Source: Solanum dulcamara (taxonomy: Eukaryota; Streptophyta; Magnoliopsida; Solanales; Solanaceae). From it: a DNA stretch of 64,000 bases. Below are positions 61,686-64,000 of the stretch, piece by piece. Position 1 is the stretch's first letter. Every line of letters begins with the position of its first letter. A model generated the notes under the pieces. It ran no database searches. It was not told the DNA's origin and saw only the letters and a program-made list of their open reading frames with translations. The translations under genes were made by a program, and so were the position numbers. Location: positions 14,168,740-14,232,739 of the forward strand of contig NC_077245.1 of the NCBI RefSeq assembly GCF_947179165.1, given 5' to 3'.

Positions 61686-62335
61686 TCTTATGAAAAGTTA
61701 TGCCCAAATTACTTTAGGCATGAGAGAATATAATCAAAATACTTTTAGAACATGATCAAAATACTTTAGAACATGATCAAAATACTTTAGAACATGATCA
61801 AAATACTTTAGAACATGATCAAAATCTTTAGGCATGAGAGAACATGATCAAAATACTTTTAGAACATGATCAAAATCTTTTAGAATATGATAAAAATACT
61901 TTAGTCATGAGAGAAATGATTATGATCAAAATACTTTTGACATGAGAGATCATAATATAATCAAAATACTTTAGTCATTAGAGAATATAATTATGATCAA
62001 AATATTTTAGTAATGAGAGATCATAATATGATAAAAATATTTTTAGGCATGAGAGATCATAATATAATCAAAATACTTTAGTAATGAGAGATCATAATAT
62101 GATAAAAATATTTTTAGGCATGAGAGATCATAATATAATCAAAATACTTTAGTAATGAGAGAAATAATTATGATCAAAATACTTTTAGACATGAGAGATC
62201 ATAATATAATCAAAATACTTTAGTCATTAGAGAATATAATTATGATCAAAATACTTTAGTAATGAGAGATCATAATATGATAAAAATATTTTTAGGCATG
62301 AGAGATCATAATATAATCAAAATACTTTAAAACAT
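61685..62335. repeat. AT-rich minisatellite in the inner LTR
   Basis: About 30-36-bp units built on 'gagagatcataatat' and 'atcaaaatacttta'. In the second half they form a clear 71-bp composite period ('taatgagagatcataatatg' at 62011, 62082 and 62153). Confidence 0.85.
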
Positions 62336-63427
62336 TTTTATGTCTTCATATAAGGACCTTTCATTAATCAAAAAAAAATTAATGCATTTAAGAGCCAACA
62401 TAAACTAACATAAGATAGGTGATTAAACTTCAAATATTTAATAATCTATGAAATTAGAATCATGATATGAAAATCCATAAAGTTTCATGCTTGAATTAAA
62501 TAGTTTTTTGATAATTTATTTGGACTTCATGAATGAAAGGATCCATGAATCAATAACATTTTAAGGGGTGTTACAAAGCACATACACCTTAAATAAATAA
62601 TCAAATATCTATTTAAGTTTAAGAGTCTCATAATATCAAAACTAAACATGAAATTAATAAAAATCAGCCCAAACTATTCAAATCAGAATTCTGGACAGCC
62701 TACTGTCTTGTATTGTTGCTCAGTTTCGAATGGGTAAATGGGGGAAATAGGCTTTGTGGACTCAATGAAAGTTATATACATGGGTTTTAGGGTCGCATAC
62801 AATTTCGAATAACCCTACAACAATTCTGTACAAAAAGATATGCCAAAATACTAACAGTTGTCCATGTAGGATTTCTAAAACAAAATCTGGGCAGCACCTC
62901 CTCTATACTTCATCACCCTTTTTCGAGCAGCTAAAAGCAAAAGTGGGTTTTTGAGCCTAAATGAAAGTTATAGCCCTATGAAATATCTTTCCAAAACATC
63001 TTGAATCACTCGAAACAAAGCTTTACACAAGGAGTTATACTAATATTACTAACAGTAGTCATATCCAAAAATAGGTTTGCTACAAAGAACAAGAATCTCC
63101 TCGCTGCCCCAATTATAAATTTTACTTTATTAAACACCGCTACTTAACCGAAGAATACCTTAGATAATTAATTGATGGAACAAACCTTAATTGGCCAAAC
63201 CCGTAGCTCTATTTCTCCTTTCTCTTGATTTTTCTCTCAAATCTTTCTATGTTTCTCCAAGGAAAGATGAATTAATGACTTCTTAGTCATCTTAACATGT
63301 ATATATATGGTACCTTAAAGTATGACACATGGAAGCCCCTAGGGGTGACACATGTCCAGCCCCTAGGGCGCTACCTCATCTATGCGCCTAATCAAAAGCA
63401 GCCACGTAGCAGCGTGGGGTCCACCCC

Positions 63428-63500
63428 AAGTAGGTGTGTCACCTACTTGGTCTAAGTAGGTGCATCACCTACTTAGTCCAAGTAGGTGCATCGCCTACTT
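63428..63500. repeat. Three tandem palindromes AAGTAGGTG-N3-CACCTACTT
   Basis: 21-bp palindromes at 63428-63448, 63454-63474 and 63480-63500, spaced 26 bp apart. The first two are perfect in their 9-bp arms; the third has one change (cgcctactt). A fourth, broken copy follows. They lie in the outer LTR-type insertion. Confidence 0.88.
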
Positions 63501-63722
63501 GTTTCAAGTAGCTGCTACGCCTCTTTTTCCTTTTTCCGTGGGTTTATAATCTCGTCTCACTTTAAGAACCTATCTAATCCTTTCTACCTAAGCTCGACAT
63601 GTACTCAAGTAGCTTTGTTATGTAAGATATCCCAATCAATAGCTTACGTAGAACTTCATAGATAACGTGGATCACCTGGCAATCCTTTAGAAAAACCATA
63701 AAAAGAAAATTGGGGTGTTACA

Positions 63723-64000
63723 GTAGCATCCGTAACCACCTAGGAAACCACTCCAGTAGTCCGGTGGTGCTTTAGAGAGGTTTAGAAGCATTTTATTGCC
63801 GGCGCAACAAGAATTAGACATTTTTCTAGTTTTTCGTGTGTGTTAGCCCACAGAATTTTTAGGTGTCGAAGGTTCGGGTCGAGTTTTTTTGGATTCTTCC
63901 ATAGTAGCATCCGTAAGGACTGGGGAATGACTCCAGTATACCTGGCGATGCTTTAGATGGGTTTAGAATCATTTTATTAGCGATGCAACGAGAATTCGGT
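63723..64000 (+). repeat. 183-bp satellite array, continuation
   Basis: About 1.5 further units with the same landmarks ('tttttcgtgtgtgttagccc' near 63830), in the same orientation and phase as the array that stops at 58248. The array runs off the window. Confidence 0.93.

Larger units (their letters stand above)
59465..62575. mobile_element. LTR-type insertion (inner), nested, probable solo LTR
   Basis: TGTCACGCCCCGGGAGG to TTAAGGGGTGTTACA, 3111 bp, flanked by AAGCA on both sides (59460-59464, 62576-62580), a perfect 5-bp duplication. No polyprotein motifs and no terminal direct repeats are visible, so a long solo LTR is most likely. The opening is of a type common in Solanaceae gypsy LTRs (from memory). 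It contains a 179-bp duplication and a minisatellite. Confidence 0.85.
58249..63722. mobile_element. LTR-type insertion (outer) in the satellite array
   Basis: TGTAGCACCGCC to GGGGTGTTACA, with ends in the TG...CA form of LTRs. The flanks are GTAGA (58244-58248) and GTAGC (63723-63727), both from the satellite position that normally reads 'atagtagcatcc', so this is a 5-bp duplication with one later change. Removing the inner insertion leaves about 2.35 kb with no LTR pair and no recognisable pol, so a solo LTR or a non-coding LTR element is likely. Read on the minus strand it begins TGTAACACCCC, a start I know from plant chromovirus-type gypsy LTRs; the family is uncertain. A 142-residue open frame at 58891-59319 has no recognisable domain. 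Confidence 0.82.

Overview
This window reads as plant nuclear DNA, most likely from the nightshade family (Solanaceae). It is AT-rich, has short phase-consistent GT-AG introns, and carries three intact plant genes in a dense bed of transposable elements. The repeats (RTE-type LINE, a Ty1/copia element, Ty3/gypsy-like LTRs carrying short GTCAC..GACA repeats, hAT and Stowaway-type MITEs, a TS/SolS-type SINE relic) look like those I know from Solanaceae. The family call is an inference, and I cannot name the species.

Layout. 1-12.7 kb has no intact gene. It holds a foldback element (1.1-1.9 kb), a decayed LINE (2.7-5.1 kb), a solo LTR with a perfect 5-bp target-site duplication (TSD) at 6566-8707, and a truncated hAT-type MITE (8.7 kb). 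12.76-19.19 kb is a full-length but dead Ty1/copia element on the minus strand. 19.2-34 kb is nested repeats: one Stowaway-like MITE inside another; a solo LTR (21445-28087) split by a 4.8-kb hAT element with a broken RICESLEEPER-like transposase; and further gypsy-like LTRs around a broken 'putative plant transposon protein' domain.

35.5-51.6 kb is the gene island. It contains a glycolipid-transfer-protein gene (+, six exons, 240 aa), a membrane-anchored GH9 endoglucanase of KORRIGAN type (-, six exons, 617 aa) in convergent orientation, and, after a 4.4-kb nest of two solo LTRs, a barley-type pathogen-related protein gene (-, four exons, 236 aa). All exon joins keep frame. The encoded roles (sphingolipid transfer, cell-wall glucan processing, defence-associated protein) do not form an obvious pathway. 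The GH9 protein has DAGN where the family has the catalytic DAGD.

53.2 kb to the window end is a satellite array with a period near 183 bp (61 codons). It is interrupted at 58249-63722 by an LTR-type insertion that itself holds a second LTR-type insertion, both with TSDs. The array continues past the window edge. The satellite and its nested insertions suggest a border between a gene island and heterochromatin.
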